Notes: generated by a model from the letters alone, not told the origin. 64,000 nucleotides of DNA from Deinococcus radiotolerans (GCF_014647435.1 NZ_BMPE01000001.1:806001-870000); one strand, 5' to 3'. Shown: positions 21,254 to 38,214, counted from the first letter of the stretch. Made by a program: numbers and translations.

Positions 21254-22384
21254 ATGAGTCTGGTTGTGATGGCGACGGGGGGCACGGGGGGGCACATCTA
21301 TCCGGCGGTGGCGACAGCGCGCGAACTGTCACGGCGCGGGCATGAGGTGCTGCTGCTGGGACAGCGGGGAGGCATGGAGGAACGCGTGGCGCGCGAACAG
21401 GGCCTGCCGTTCGAGGGCGTGGACGCTGGGAAGCTGGCGCGCAGCGGGCAGGGCCGCCCGGACCCACGGGAGCTGCTGCGGGCCGGTCAGGGCGTGTTGC
21501 AGGCCCGCTCGCTGCTGAACCGGCTGAAGCCGGGCGTGGTGGTCGGGTACGGGGGGTTCGCGAGTCTGCCGGGCGTGCTGGCCGCGCAGAGTCTGGGCGT
21601 GCCGACGGTGCTGCATGAGCAGAACGCCCGGCTGGGCCTGACGCAGCGTCTGGCAGTCCGAAAGGCCCGGGCGGTGGGGACCGCGTACGAGCGCGTGATC
21701 GGGCTGGACGCGCAGTTAGCGACCATGGTAGGCATGCCGGTGCGCGAGGAGCGCCTGCCCCGCGCGGAGGCCCTGGCGCGTCTAGGATTGCAGGAGGGTC
21801 CGCTGACGATCTTCGTGATGGGCGGGTCGCAGGGGTCGCTGTTCCTGAACCAGACGGTGCCGGATGTGCTGCGGCACGTGTTCGGCCCCGAGGGGCTCCT
21901 GCCGCCGCCCGCGCCGGGCGTGGTGGATCTGGACTTCAAGGGCGCGGGCCGGGGTGGGGTGCAGGTGCTGCACTCGACCGGGCCGCGCTGGCTGGCGGAG
22001 GTCGCGCCGGGCGTGCGGGACCTGGAATGGTACGAGGCAGCCGGATTCGTGGACGCCGTGGCGGCGTGGTCCGTGGCGGACCTGGCGATCACCCGTGCGG
22101 GCACGAGCACGCTGGCGGAGGCCGCGTTCCACGGCGTGCCGCTGATCATGGTGCCGCTGCCCGAATCGGCGGAGAATCACCAGTTCCACAATGCGCAGGC
22201 GGTGCAGGATGCCGGGGCGGGGCTCGTGGTGGAGCAGAAGAATGCCTCAGAAGCGCTGGGGCGGGCGGTGTTAGAGTGTGCGGCAGCGGGGACGCGCGCC
22301 TCGATGAGAGAGGCGGCGCTCGGGCGGGCCCAGACGGGTGCGGCGGGGCGTTTCGCGGACCTGATCGAACGGCACCTGCGTTAG
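21254..22384 (+). CDS. murG: UDP-GlcNAc:lipid I N-acetylglucosaminyltransferase
   Basis: Converts lipid I to lipid II at the inner face of the cytoplasmic membrane. 376 residues with the GTB-fold motifs MATGGTGGHIYPA, VGYGGFASLPG, PTVLHEQNARLGLTQR, and in the donor-binding half FVMGGSQGSLFLNQ, RAGTSTLAEA and PLPESAENHQFHNAQ. First gene of the division and wall cluster; murC starts 17 bases downstream. TACACT at 21240-21245 is eight bases before the ATG. Confidence 0.97.
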   Translation: MSLVVMATGGTGGHIYPAVATARELSRRGHEVLLLGQRGGMEERVAREQGLPFEGVDAGKLARSGQGRPDPRELLRAGQGVLQARSLLNRLKPGVVVGYGGFASLPGVLAAQSLGVPTVLHEQNARLGLTQRLAVRKARAVGTAYERVIGLDAQLATMVGMPVREERLPRAEALARLGLQEGPLTIFVMGGSQGSLFLNQTVPDVLRHVFGPEGLLPPPAPGVVDLDFKGAGRGGVQVLHSTGPRWLAEVAPGVRDLEWYEAAGFVDAVAAWSVADLAITRAGTSTLAEAAFHGVPLIMVPLPESAENHQFHNAQAVQDAGAGLVVEQKNASEALGRAVLECAAAGTRASMREAALGRAQTGAAGRFADLIERHLR

Positions 22385-22401
22385 TGGGCCCCAACCCTCT
22401 C

Positions 22402-23837
22402 ATGACTGACTTTCCTGAAGCTGTTTTCCCGCCCGGCGTGGCCGCGGCGTCCTCAATCGATTCTTCCCGTGCCGAAGCCCTCCATTATCACCTGATGGGG
22501 GCCGGTGGAATTGGCATGAGTGCCTTTGCGCGGCTGCTCTCCGCGCAGGGCCACCGCGTGAGCGGCTGCGATGAGCACGTCACGGAGCTCACGGCGCGCC
22601 TAGCGCAGGAGGGCATTCCGGTTGCGCCGGAGCACTCGGCGTCGCACGTGAGCAACGAGCCCTTCGGCCGGATCGATGTCCTCGTGGCATCGGAAGCGGT
22701 TCCGAAAGATCATCCGGAACTCGTGGCGGCGCGCGCGGCGGGCGTGGAGATCCGGCCGCGCATGGCGCTGCTGGATGCGCTGCTGCGCGGCGGGACCAGC
22801 ATTGGCGTGATCGGCACGCACGGTAAGACGACCACGACGAGCATGATCGCTGTGGCGCTGGCGGGGGCCGGGCTGGACCCGTCGGCGTTCGTGGGCGGGA
22901 TCGTCCCGGAGTTCGGCAGCAACGCCCGCACCGGCAGTGGTCCCTTCGTCGCCGAGGTGGACGAGAGTGATAAGGGCTTCGCGGCGCTGGGCGCCGGCAC
23001 GGCGGTGTTCACGAACGCCGAGGACGACCACGTGGGCGGCAACCAGGCCACGTACTGGGAGACCGTGGAGGAGCAGCACGCGGCCTTCGCGCGGTTCGTG
23101 GCGCAGTCGGGCCGGGTGCTGCTGTGCGCCGACTGGCCCGGCCTGGACGCCCTGTGCGCAGGCGCCCGTGAGCGCCTGACGTACGGGCAGGCCGAGGGCG
23201 CGGACTACCGCGCGGTGAACCTGCGCCCGGACGAGGACGGCACGACCTTCACAGTCACGCGCCGGGGCGAGCCGCTGGCCGAGGCGCGTGTGGCGCTGCC
23301 GGGCGTGCATAACGTCCTGAACGCCCTGGCGGCGCTGGCCGTCGTGGACCTCCACGGCGGGGATGTGGTCAGAGCCGCTGTCGCCCTGGCCGAGTTCCAG
23401 GGACCCGGGCGCCGCTGGCAGCGCATCGGGGAACTGAACGGCGCGCTGGTCATTGACGATTACGCGCACAACGCCACGAAGGTCGCGGCGGCCGTGCAGG
23501 CGGCCCGGCAGACCGGGCGGCGCGTGCGGGTGGTGTTCCAGCCTCACCGGTATCTGCGCACCCAGCAGTCCTGGCCGCGCCTCGCGGACGCCCTGATGGA
23601 CGCGGACGAGGTGCTGCTGCTGGACATCGCGGCTGCCAGCGAGACCCCCATTCCCGGCATTCACGCCACGCTGATCAGCGACCGCATGAGCGCTGGGGGG
23701 CACGCGGGCGTGCGTTACCTGCCCGACCGGGCCGAGGTGCTGCGCGTCCTGCGTGAGACGGCGGGGCCCGGCGACCTGATCGTGACCATGGGCGCGGGGG
23801 ACGTGTGGAAGCTCTCGCGGGAACTGGTGGGGACCCT

Positions 23838-23841
<4 letters not shown>
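22402..23841 (+). CDS. murC: UDP-N-acetylmuramate--L-alanine ligase
   Basis: Adds L-Ala to UDP-MurNAc. 479 residues. The N-terminal domain shows HLMGAGGIGMSAFARLL, the ATP loop is GVIGTHGKTTTTSM, the central domain has EVDESDKGFA, and the C-terminal domain IDDYAHNATKVAAAV and VFQPHRYLRT. The start at ATG 22402 gives a 20-residue leader before the Rossmann motif. Its stop overlaps the murB GTG start (GTGA), so the two are translationally coupled. Confidence 0.97.
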
Positions 23842-26832
<2,991 letters not shown>

Positions 26833-26857
26833 GGCGGCACCCGACCCAGGTGAAGCG

Positions 26858-26903
26858 GGAGGGCAGGTGATGGAACCGGCAGGTTCACATCTGCCCTCCT
26901 TTC
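26858..26903 (+). terminator. hairpin between ftsA and ftsZ
   Basis: GGAGGGCAG pairs with CTGCCCTCC, with inner GGAACC/GGTTC pairs, followed by TTTC. It could attenuate read-through from ftsA into ftsZ, implying that ftsZ is also driven by its own promoter (TAAACT near 26939). Confidence 0.6.
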
Positions 26904-27001
26904 GAACATCAGCGGGCTGCGGTCCTGCTATCGTGCGCTAAACTGCAACGCAGTCAGCGGTGTCCACCTGACATTCAGGCGGGTCACCGTGGTAAGGAGA
27001 G

Positions 27002-28069
<1,068 letters not shown>

Positions 28070-28089
28070 CCCAGGTCCGCTGAACCTCT

Positions 28090-28116
28090 CCCCCACCCTG
28101 CCGGTGGGGGTTTTTT
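28090..28116 (+). terminator. rho-independent terminator of ftsZ
   Basis: CCCCCACC, 5-base loop, GGTGGGGG, then TTTTTT, 20 bases after the ftsZ stop; it closes the murG-ftsZ cluster. Confidence 0.93.
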
Positions 28117-28191
28117 CTGTGCTGAATGGCCGGATTCTGATCTGGCGCGCAGGGAGCTGTGTAGACACGCAGGGCCACACAGGCCCGTATT

Positions 28192-28201
28192 TGTCCGGAC
28201 A
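28192..28201. promoter_or_regulatory. palindrome upstream of solute-binding protein gene
   Basis: TGTCCGGACA is a perfect 10-base palindrome in the 266-base gap between ftsZ and the solute-binding protein gene. It may be a regulator site; a TATCTT element lies about 30 bases downstream. Chance occurrence is possible. Confidence 0.2.
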
Positions 28202-28335
28202 TCCGCAGGCGGCCGCCCCGGAGCCGCCTATCTTGAACCTTCAGCCTCGGCACCCAGATGATCGGCGCCGCCTCAATCCCCCGATTCTGTTCCACTGGCG
28301 CCCAGCGGGCGGCCAGTGTCCTCAAGGAGTTCCCC

Positions 28336-29487
28336 ATGAAGCGCATCCTGACCCTGTCCCTGCTGGCCCTGAGTGCCGGCGCCCACGCGCAGTCCGGCGC
28401 GACCGTGAAACTCGCGACAATCAGCCCGCTGTCCGGGTCGATCAGCAACCTGGGCGCGCAGGTCCGCAACGGCGCGCAGCTGGCCGTGAACGAATTCCAG
28501 CCGCAGTTCCGGAAGCTGGGCCTGAAGCTGGAACTGACGGCCTTTGATGATCAGGCTGATCCGGCCACCGGGACGGCCGCCGCGCGCAAGATCGCCTCTG
28601 ACCGGCAGGTGCTGGCCGTGGTGGGCGCCCTGAACAGCGGCGTGACCATTCCCGCCAGCGCCGCCCTGAGTGCCAGTCACGTGGCCGTGGTGAACTCGGC
28701 CAGCACCGCCAATCAGGTCACCGACCGGGGCCTACGCAACGTAAGCCGCATCGTGCCCCGGGATGACGCGCAGGGACCCGCCGGAGCGAGCTTCCTGACC
28801 GGCACCCTGAAGGCCAAACGGGTGTACGTGCTGAACGACAAGACCGCGTACGGGGAGGGCCTGGCTACGGAGGTGGAGAAGACCCTAAGGACGCGCGGTG
28901 TGAAGGTCCTGGCGAATGAGGGCACCGAGGAGAAGAATGACTTTTCCAGCGTGATCGCCAAGATCAAACTGCAGAAGCCGGACGCGATCTACTTCGGGGG
29001 CGTGTACAACCAGGTGGGCGTGTTCCTGGCTCAGCTGCGCGGCGCGGGCGTCACGTTGCCCGTCGTGGGCGGCGACGGCCTGGACAGCCCAGAACTGAGC
29101 CGCGTGGCGGGCGCAGGCGCCACGAACGTGTACTACACGACCGTGTCCGCCCCGCTGAGCGCGCTGAAGGGTGCCAAGACCTTCGCGGCGTCCTATCAGA
29201 AGGCGTTCGGCAGCGCGCCGCAGGGCTTCGCGGCGTTCGCCTACGACGCGGCCCGCGTGGCACTCCAGGGCGTCCTGAACGCCGCGAAAGCCAACGGCGG
29301 CAAGGCGCCCAACCGCGCGCAGGTGGAGTCGGCCGTGCGGGCCGGGACGTACCCGGGCCTGCTGTCCGGCACCGTGAAGTTCAACGCGGCGGGCGACCGG
29401 CAGAGCGCGAAACTGTACGTGATGAAGCTCTCGGGTGGGAAACTGAGCCTCAGCACCAGCCTGACCGTGCAGCCCGCGCGGCGCTGA
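28336..29487 (+). CDS. branched-chain amino-acid type ABC transporter substrate-binding protein
   Basis: 383 residues with a signal peptide (MKRILTLSLLALSAGAHAQ) and the periplasmic-binding protein type I fold of the LivJ family: KLATISPLSGSISNLGAQVRN, AFDDQADPATGTAAARK, VVGALNSGVTIPAS and ARVALQGVLNAAK. It should deliver an amino acid or related compound to a Liv-type permease, but no permease or ATPase gene is adjacent. AAGGAG lies seven bases before the ATG. Confidence 0.93.
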   Translation: MKRILTLSLLALSAGAHAQSGATVKLATISPLSGSISNLGAQVRNGAQLAVNEFQPQFRKLGLKLELTAFDDQADPATGTAAARKIASDRQVLAVVGALNSGVTIPASAALSASHVAVVNSASTANQVTDRGLRNVSRIVPRDDAQGPAGASFLTGTLKAKRVYVLNDKTAYGEGLATEVEKTLRTRGVKVLANEGTEEKNDFSSVIAKIKLQKPDAIYFGGVYNQVGVFLAQLRGAGVTLPVVGGDGLDSPELSRVAGAGATNVYYTTVSAPLSALKGAKTFAASYQKAFGSAPQGFAAFAYDAARVALQGVLNAAKANGGKAPNRAQVESAVRAGTYPGLLSGTVKFNAAGDRQSAKLYVMKLSGGKLSLSTSLTVQPARR

Positions 29488-29503
29488 CCTCGGCGTGAAC
29501 CCA

Positions 29504-29530
29504 GGCGTGGCCCCGCACAGGAGCCACGCC
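29504..29530. terminator. hairpin between convergent genes
   Basis: GGCGTGGC at 29504-29511 pairs with GCCACGCC at 29523-29530 between the solute-binding protein gene and the DUF58 gene. No U-tract on either strand. Confidence 0.4.
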
Positions 29531-29538
29531 CGGTGTGT

Positions 29539-30647
29539 TCAGCCCGCCAGGGTCAGGACACTCTGGTTCCCGCGCAGGACGTACACCAGGATGCCGGACT
29601 CCGCCAGCACCGCCGCGCGTCGTTCCAGGTCGCGGACGGCGTCCGGCAGGCCCGCCCACTGGCGGCGGGGCTGCTCGCCCGGCTCCAGGTAGAACCCCTC
29701 GGGCAGCGCGACGATGCTGACGCGGCTGGCGGTGGCGCGGGCGTGCAGTGCCTGAGTGGTCAGGTCGGCGCTGGGCCGCGCGGTGAGGATGATCAGGTTC
29801 CCCCCGGCGCGCGTGACCGGCAGCCGGGGCGGTTCGGGGTCGGGTTCCAGCCGGGCCAGCAGGTGCAGCGCGGCGTGCAGGGCGTCCGTGCCGCGCCCGG
29901 CGGGCGTGACCTCCCCACCCGCCGCAGCGGCGACCGGGAGGCCCAGCGTCTGCCCATCGCGCAGCAGGCTGGCGGCCAGCCGGGCGGCGCTGTCTACGAA
30001 GGTGCTGCCCCCGGCACTGGCGTCCACGAAGACCGTGAGGCTGCTGGCCGCCGTGCGTTCGGGTTCCCGCACGACCAGTTCGCCCCGGCGGGCGCTGAGG
30101 CGCCAGTGGATGCGACCCGGCGCGTCCCCCGTGACGTACTCGCGGGCGCTGCGTAGGCTGAGGGGATCGTCCAGGCCCAGCTGCCGCGACAGGGTCCCCT
30201 CCGAGAGGAGGGGGCGCAGCAGGTCCGGGAGGAGCAGGCCGTGCGTGCCGGGGTACACGGTAACGGCGGTGGAGGCGGGCAGGGTGGTCTGCTGCCAGAA
30301 CAGCCCCAGTGGATCAGCCCACGCGAGTTCCAGGCCCGGCCACTCAAACTGGCCCCGGCGGTTCAGGCGCAGGGTGGTCCTGAAGGTGGTGGTGGTCTCC
30401 CCGAGGTGGAGCGCGGCGGCTCTCAATTCATGACTGGGCACCACGCCGCGCGGCGCGGGATCGACCAGCGTCACGCGCAGCGGACGGCGCGACCGCACCG
30501 TGACGGTCACAGCCAGGGGCAGGCTGCCGCCCTCAAAGCCGCTGCCCGGGACCTCACGCGTGACGGTCACGTGCGGTGGTCGGCGCGACAGGCCCCACAG
30601 GCCGCCCGTCACTGCCAGGATCAGGGCCAGCCACAGCAGCGCCGCCG

Positions 30648-30651
<4 letters not shown>
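29539..30651 (-). CDS. DUF58 domain protein
   Basis: 370 residues: one or two N-terminal membrane segments (TAALLWLALILAVTGGLWGL), a beta-rich middle region, then the DUF58 core with the signature LRSAREYVTGDAPGRIHWRL at about 185-205 and a vWA-like end (TVFVDASAG with the MIDAS-type DxS). DUF58 proteins act with MoxR ATPases. It is the third gene of a DUF4129-MoxR-DUF58 operon, overlapping the moxR stop by four bases. Confidence 0.92.
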
Positions 30652-31606
<955 letters not shown>

Positions 31607-31610
<4 letters not shown>

Positions 31611-33043
31611 GACAGGTCCTTTTGATCGGCGGAATCTTCGGTGGGCGTGAGGGTCGGCGCGACCCTCTGAATGGTCCGGGCCGCCTGCTCGGCCTGGTCA
31701 GCCTGCTCGTCGGTCAGCTGGCCGCCGTAGCGGACGGGTTCGTACAGGGCGGTCAGGATGCCCAGCGCTTCAGCCAGTGGCGGGTGGTGGGTGCCGAGCC
31801 GCGCGGCGTACCCGGCCGGGGTCTCGTGGGCGGCCCGGCCCAGTCCGGCGTCCGTCAGGGCGGCCAGCGCCTCCCGGTACGCGACGCGCACCCGGTGCAG
31901 CGGGGCGGGCGGGCCAGCAGCGGCAAGGTCGTCCGTGCTCAGCGTGACCGCTCCGGGCGCAGCGGCGCGGCGACGGCTGGCCAGCAGCACGGCCGCGACC
32001 CCCAGCAGCACGATCAGGGCCAGCACCTGCGCCAGTGGGACCAGCCAGTTCGCGTTGACGACCTGCGCCGCCGGGCTGGACGGGACCGGCTGACCGGTCT
32101 GGATGGCCGCGTCCGGGGGCGGCGCGCCGCCCGACCCCGCGCCCGCCTCGCGTCCCCCCAGGTTCAACAGGATGGCCGACACGAACCACAGCAGTCCCGT
32201 CAGGGCCAGTCCGGCCACCATGAGCAGCTCGGACGGGTGGGGTGGGCGGCCCGCCCGGCGGCGCAGCTGCGGCACGCTGACCGCCAGCAGCAGGCACAGC
32301 AGGCCCGCGCCCAGCGCCAGTTCCGGCGGCACCAGCGGCGTCCCCACGTCAAGCTGCACCTGAGGGGCTTTCTGGGGCGGATTCAGCAGGTTCGGGGTGT
32401 CCGGACCGGCGGGCTGGGGCCTGGGCGTGGCGGTCCTGTCCGCGGGGGCCTGGGCTGTCTGCATTGCAGGCGGCGTGAGGACTGCCGCGATGTCCGGTCG
32501 CGGGGCGGGGAGCAGCGTGCTCAGCAGCGCTGCTGCCACGGCGCCGCCTGCCACCCAGGTCCACCAGCCAGGGGCTATCTGGGCTGCGTGGCGGGTGTCT
32601 CGCGCTGGCCGGGCCAGGGCGCCCCCGGCCAGCGCCAGGATCAGGCCGGGCTGCGGGGCGAGCAGGCCCGGCAGCAGCGCCAGCAGGCCCCGGCGCCGCC
32701 CATCTTCCAGGGCGTGCGCCCCGGCACTCAGCGCGAAACCGGACACGCTGAGCAGCAGGTACGTGCCCGCCAGGACCAGCAGCTGCCGGGGCTGCGCGAC
32801 CGCGGCGGGCACCTGTGCCGCCACCCCCAGGCCGATGATCAGCTGCGTGCCGAGCAGCCGCGCCTGCCCCCACACGGGAAAGCGAACGCCCAGGGCGAAC
32901 AGGCCGCAGATGAGCGCTGCCGCCCACAGCGGCAGCAGCCCGGCGAGGCCCAGCGGCAGCAGCGCCAGGCCGTACGCGGTCAGGGGTGGGCCGGTGCGTG
33001 GCGCGGCGAGGTCGTCCGGCACCGGGGAGGTCAGGTCGGTCAT
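31607..33043 (-). CDS. multi-spanning membrane protein with C-terminal DUF4129
   Basis: 478 residues. The N-terminal half has about five or six membrane segments, followed by a Pro/Ala-rich external stretch (about 200-260), two more membrane segments, and a cytoplasmic C-terminus with the DUF4129 pattern RVAYREALAALTDAGLGRAAHETPAGYAARL in two parts. In many bacteria this role is filled by a transglutaminase-DUF4129 fusion; here no transglutaminase domain is visible. First gene of the operon; ATG preceded at nine bases by TATTCT. Confidence 0.8.
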
Positions 33044-33234
33044 GGTTACCGGAGAATACGCGCGTCCCAGCGCGGAAGTTGCCACATCTGGCCTCTGACC
33101 GAACGGTGCGCAGACCGTTCCAGCGGGGCGCACGGGAGCAGCGCAATTTTTGGGGGTGGAGTGGGCCACCCGGTGCAGTGCAGGGGCGTGGACGCACCCG
33201 ACACAGGCCGTCTCGCTCCGCCCTGCCGTCAGGG

Positions 33235-33274
33235 CAGGGCCGCCCCGATCCGGTGTGGATGCGGGGCGGCCCTG
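33235..33274 (-). terminator. hairpin downstream of rpoD
   Basis: Thirteen-base arms beginning CAGGGCCGCCCCG (33235-33247) and CGGGGCGGCCCTG (33262-33274), perfectly paired, 12 bases after the rpoD stop. A second small hairpin (CCCTG/CAGGG) follows. No U-tract. Confidence 0.55.
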
Positions 33275-33285
33275 GGGGACGGACT

Positions 33286-34962
<1,677 letters not shown>

Positions 34963-35172
34963 GCGGCCTCCTGGGGTGGGGTCGGGGCGGGTGTGCGGTT
35001 GAGGTTGGGGAGGGTGTCCGGGCGGGGGGTCATGCGCCGGGCGCCGGGCACCTGAACGCGTCAGTCTAGCAAACGCGCCTCGCAGCGCATCGTGACGCAG
35101 GAGGGAGGGCTGGTGGGGGACGCCGGGCCAACAGGAGGAATACGGACTGAGGGGCGCAAAGGTTCCCGCCGT

Positions 35173-36414
35173 TCAGGCGCGGGTGACGCTCAGGACCTTG
35201 AAGCCCGCCTCACGCAGGGTTTCGGTGACCTCACCCAGGGCGCGCAGGTCGGCCTCGTAGGGCAGGAAGTCGTTCGCGACGAGGTGCAGGGTCCCACCGG
35301 GCCTGAGGCGGCGTCCGGCAGCAGCGATGAACTCGCGCGCGACGTCCAGCACCACGCCGCGGCCCACGTGGAAGGGCGGGTTGGTGAGGATCACGTCGAA
35401 GGTCGCGCCCCCCAGTTCGGCGTCCACATCCGAGTGGAGGGCCGCGCCGCTCAGGCCGCTGGCGGTCAGGGTGGCCTGGGCGCTGCGCACGCTGGGCATG
35501 TCACCGTCGACCAGCGTGACGTTCGCGCCGCGCCGCGCGGCCCACGCGCCGATCAGGCCGGTGCCGCAGCCCAGGTCCAGCACGTCCCGGCCCGCCAGGG
35601 TCGTGCCGTCCGGATCGAGGCGTTCCAGGGCGCCCAGCATGAGCGCGGTGGCCTTGTCGGGCTTGGCGGCGCTGAACACGCCGGGCAGGCCCACGACGGT
35701 CACGCCGAACGCCTCGAAGCCCTCGGGGTCCGGGAAGGGCGGGGTGGGGCCGGGGCGGCGGATCAGTTTTGCCACGCGCATCCCGCCGTCCCGGGCCACG
35801 ACCTCGCCGGCGCCGAAGGCGTTGCCCGCGAGGCGCACGTAGCGGTCAAAGCCCTTGTCACGGTCCCCGGCGATGTACAGGGTGCCGCCCGGGGGCGTGC
35901 TGGCATGCGCCCACGCGACCTGCGCGGCGGCGTAGGCGTTCCCGCGGTCCCCGGCGAGTACCAGGGCCACGGTCTTCGCCCGGTCCGGCCAGCGGTCCAC
36001 CAGGGCGTCGCCGGGCGCAGCCGCGTGCGCGTCGAGCCCGGCGGCCTTCAGGGCGCTCAGGGCGGCGGCGCTGCCCTCCACGGCGCGCAGGGTCACGCCG
36101 GGCAGGCTGCCCAGCAGGCCGCCCATGGCGCTCAGGTCGAGGACCTCGCCGCGCACGCGGTCCCGGCGCATCACGCCCGCCAGCAGGGCCTGCGCGGCGT
36201 CCACGTCAGGGTAGCCACGCACGCCGCTTTTCGTCAGGGCCCGCAGGCCGTCCAGGCGGGACGGGAGGTTCGCGGGGCGCACCTCGAAGTAGTTCACCGC
36301 GCTGGGCGTGGGGGGCTCGGCTGAACCTGGGGCGGGGCGCGCCTGGGGGGCGCGGTCATTCTTGAACCGGATTTTCTGCTTGGGCCTGCGCGTCACCCCC
36401 ACAGAGTCGCACAC
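35173..36414 (-). CDS. RsmC-like class I SAM methyltransferase (rRNA guanine-N2 type)
   Basis: About 413 residues. An N-terminal degenerate Rossmann half (about 40-215) precedes the catalytic half, as in RsmC/RlmG. The SAM site is VLDLGCGTGLIGAWAARRG (near residue 280), and the target-binding motif is LTNPPFHVG, the NPPF used by base N-methyltransferases. It probably methylates a guanine of rRNA. The first residues (RRPKQKIRFKND) are basic. The start is uncertain: GTG at 36414 or GTG at 36396, neither with a good ribosome-binding site. Confidence 0.85.
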   Translation of the reverse strand: MCDSVGVTRRPKQKIRFKNDRAPQARPAPGSAEPPTPSAVNYFEVRPANLPSRLDGLRALTKSGVRGYPDVDAAQALLAGVMRRDRVRGEVLDLSAMGGLLGSLPGVTLRAVEGSAAALSALKAAGLDAHAAAPGDALVDRWPDRAKTVALVLAGDRGNAYAAAQVAWAHASTPPGGTLYIAGDRDKGFDRYVRLAGNAFGAGEVVARDGGMRVAKLIRRPGPTPPFPDPEGFEAFGVTVVGLPGVFSAAKPDKATALMLGALERLDPDGTTLAGRDVLDLGCGTGLIGAWAARRGANVTLVDGDMPSVRSAQATLTASGLSGAALHSDVDAELGGATFDVILTNPPFHVGRGVVLDVAREFIAAAGRRLRPGGTLHLVANDFLPYEADLRALGEVTETLREAGFKVLSVTRA

Positions 36415-36445
36415 CCGCGCCGGGTTCTGGCCGCGCGCGCGGACT

Positions 36446-37660
36446 TCAATCGTCGTGGGGTGGCGGGGCGTCCGGATCGCAGTAGTCCAGCGTGCTGGGT
36501 TTGAAGTCCCCGATCACAACCTCGCGCTTGAAGGGGTACCCGACCCGGACGCCCTCGGCGGCGCACTCGATCGTGAAGCGCTTGCCCTTCGGGACGGGCG
36601 TGTCGCCGATCATGACGGGCCGCGCGGCCTCGTAGATGGACGCCCAGGGCGTGCAGAAGTAATGCCCGATCAGGCGGCCCCCGTTGCGGCCGTAGATCAC
36701 GTCGCCGCGGTCAATCGCGGCCTGAATGTCCTGCCAGAGCGCCACGCTGTCGCGCGGGCTGGGGTCGAGCGCCCACATCTCCGTGATGACCTGCCGCGCG
36801 CGCGGATCGTGCCGCAGCGTCGGCGCGGCGACCGGGTCGGTCATCACCCACGGGTCGAAGCCGGACTCGCCGGGCAGCGCCACGTGGGCCGGGCGGGGGG
36901 CCGCGGCGGCCGTCCGGTCCGGTGCGCGGCGGGCCTTGATCAGCGCGGGATAGCTGAGCACCTGACCGGCGTGGTACAGGCCCTCGACGGCCTTCTTGGC
37001 GTGCTCCTCGACCTGCTCGTGCAGCGCCTGGCTGGCGCCGGGCGTGTACATGCGCTCGGCGTACTCGGCGCGGCTGACCGCCTCGGCGAACAGGCCGCGC
37101 ACCCCGGCGAGCCTGCTGCGGTGGGCTTCAGGCGTGGATTTTTCCAGGGCGTTCATGACGCTCTCGGCGTGCAGGCGCATGGCGCTCAGCGCGGCGATCA
37201 TGGCGTCCAGGTGGGGGCGAGGGCAGGGTTCCACAGGGGACCAGTCGGGCAGCGGGGCGGGCAGGGGCGCGGCGGGCTGGAACTGCGGATCGTGCGCGGC
37301 GCGCGTGGCGTGCGCCAGCCAGCGCTGCACGTCCTGGTAGTACGCCTGCACCTGCGAGAAGGTCACGGGGGGCACGAAGCCCACGGTGGCGGGGTCGGCC
37401 TGCTCGTCGGCCCTGAGCATGCGGTCCCCGAGCGTCTGGAGGGCGAAGGCGTTCCAGATGCAGGCGAGTTCCACGCCCACCTGCGCGGGCATGTCGAAGG
37501 GACTTGTGCCGCTGGCTGTCAGGTCGAAGCGGCGGCGTTCGGCGGCGTCCAGCAGGTCGTGCACGGTCGCGCCGGCCCGCTGGTAGGCGTAGAGGGTCTC
37601 GGCGTTCTGCTCGCCGCTCAGGGCGGCCCGCAGGCGGGTCCAGACGGTTGGGGGTTCCAC
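36446..37660 (-). CDS. conserved protein of unknown function
   Basis: 404 residues from a GTG at 37660 (VEPPTVWTRLRAALSGEQNA). The frame is open far upstream, but composition changes at this point and AATACT lies six bases before the GTG, suggesting a leaderless mRNA. The N-terminal part (1-250) is helical and rich in ExxH and DxxH pairs (SGEQNAETLYAYQRAG, MRLHAESVMNALE, ALHEQVEEHAKK), which could bind metal as in ferritin-like or DinB-like bundles. The C-terminal 100 residues (IYGRNGGRLIGHYF, PVPKGKRFTIECAA) are beta-rich. Function unknown. Confidence 0.65.
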   Translation of the reverse strand: MEPPTVWTRLRAALSGEQNAETLYAYQRAGATVHDLLDAAERRRFDLTASGTSPFDMPAQVGVELACIWNAFALQTLGDRMLRADEQADPATVGFVPPVTFSQVQAYYQDVQRWLAHATRAAHDPQFQPAAPLPAPLPDWSPVEPCPRPHLDAMIAALSAMRLHAESVMNALEKSTPEAHRSRLAGVRGLFAEAVSRAEYAERMYTPGASQALHEQVEEHAKKAVEGLYHAGQVLSYPALIKARRAPDRTAAAAPRPAHVALPGESGFDPWVMTDPVAAPTLRHDPRARQVITEMWALDPSPRDSVALWQDIQAAIDRGDVIYGRNGGRLIGHYFCTPWASIYEAARPVMIGDTPVPKGKRFTIECAAEGVRVGYPFKREVVIGDFKPSTLDYCDPDAPPPHDD

Positions 37661-37753
37661 ACCAGCACAGTATTGTCCGGGCCGCGGCGGGGTTCCCGCA
37701 CCTGCGGGGGCGCGGGGCCCGGGTCGGGCCCGCCGCGCGGTACGCTGCGGCCC

Positions 37754-38176
37754 ATGCGTGTTCCTGCGGTTGCGGCTGTTCTCGCCCTGTGTGCGGTTGT
37801 GGGTGGGGGGGTGATCTGGTGGCAGGGTGGCGCGCGCTGGCGCGGCGAGCTGTACTGCTTCGCGGACCCCGCCCGGGTGTGGGGGACCGCCGCGCTTCCG
37901 GTGGGCGCCACGCCGTCCTGCCCGGCGTCCCAGGGCGTGAGGCGCGAGGTGCGCAGCGGGCAGACGCGGGTCGAGCAGTTCACCCTGGCCCGCTGGGAGC
38001 CGCGGGCGATCCGGGACCTGCTGACCGCGCAGGGGTTCGCGGTGACGCACGAGCTGCCGGACGATGGCGTGCAGGCCGAGGCCGTGCTGACCCGCCAGGG
38101 CGAGACGGTGCTGCACACGGCGGCGCACCAGGGTGCGGGGACGTTCGTGACGCTCAGTTCGCCCGGCGAGCGCTGA
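37754..38176 (+). CDS. small single-pass membrane or secreted protein
   Basis: 140 residues with an N-terminal hydrophobic helix (VPAVAAVLALCAVVGGGVIWW) acting as signal peptide or anchor. Two cysteines (YCFADP, SCPASQ) could form a disulfide in the external part. No domain recognised. TACGCT lies seven bases before the ATG. The gene is divergent from the 404-residue unknown protein and convergent with the NlpC/P60 gene. Confidence 0.65.
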   Translation: MRVPAVAAVLALCAVVGGGVIWWQGGARWRGELYCFADPARVWGTAALPVGATPSCPASQGVRREVRSGQTRVEQFTLARWEPRAIRDLLTAQGFAVTHELPDDGVQAEAVLTRQGETVLHTAAHQGAGTFVTLSSPGER

Positions 38177-38190
38177 AGCCCAAAGCAGCG

Positions 38191-38214
38191 CCCCCGCCCT
38201 GGTCGGGGCGGGGG
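38191..38214. terminator. hairpin between convergent genes
   Basis: CCCCCGCCC, 6-base loop, GGGCGGGGG, between the genes ending at 38176 (plus) and 38244 (minus). Very stable, no U-tract. Confidence 0.5.
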
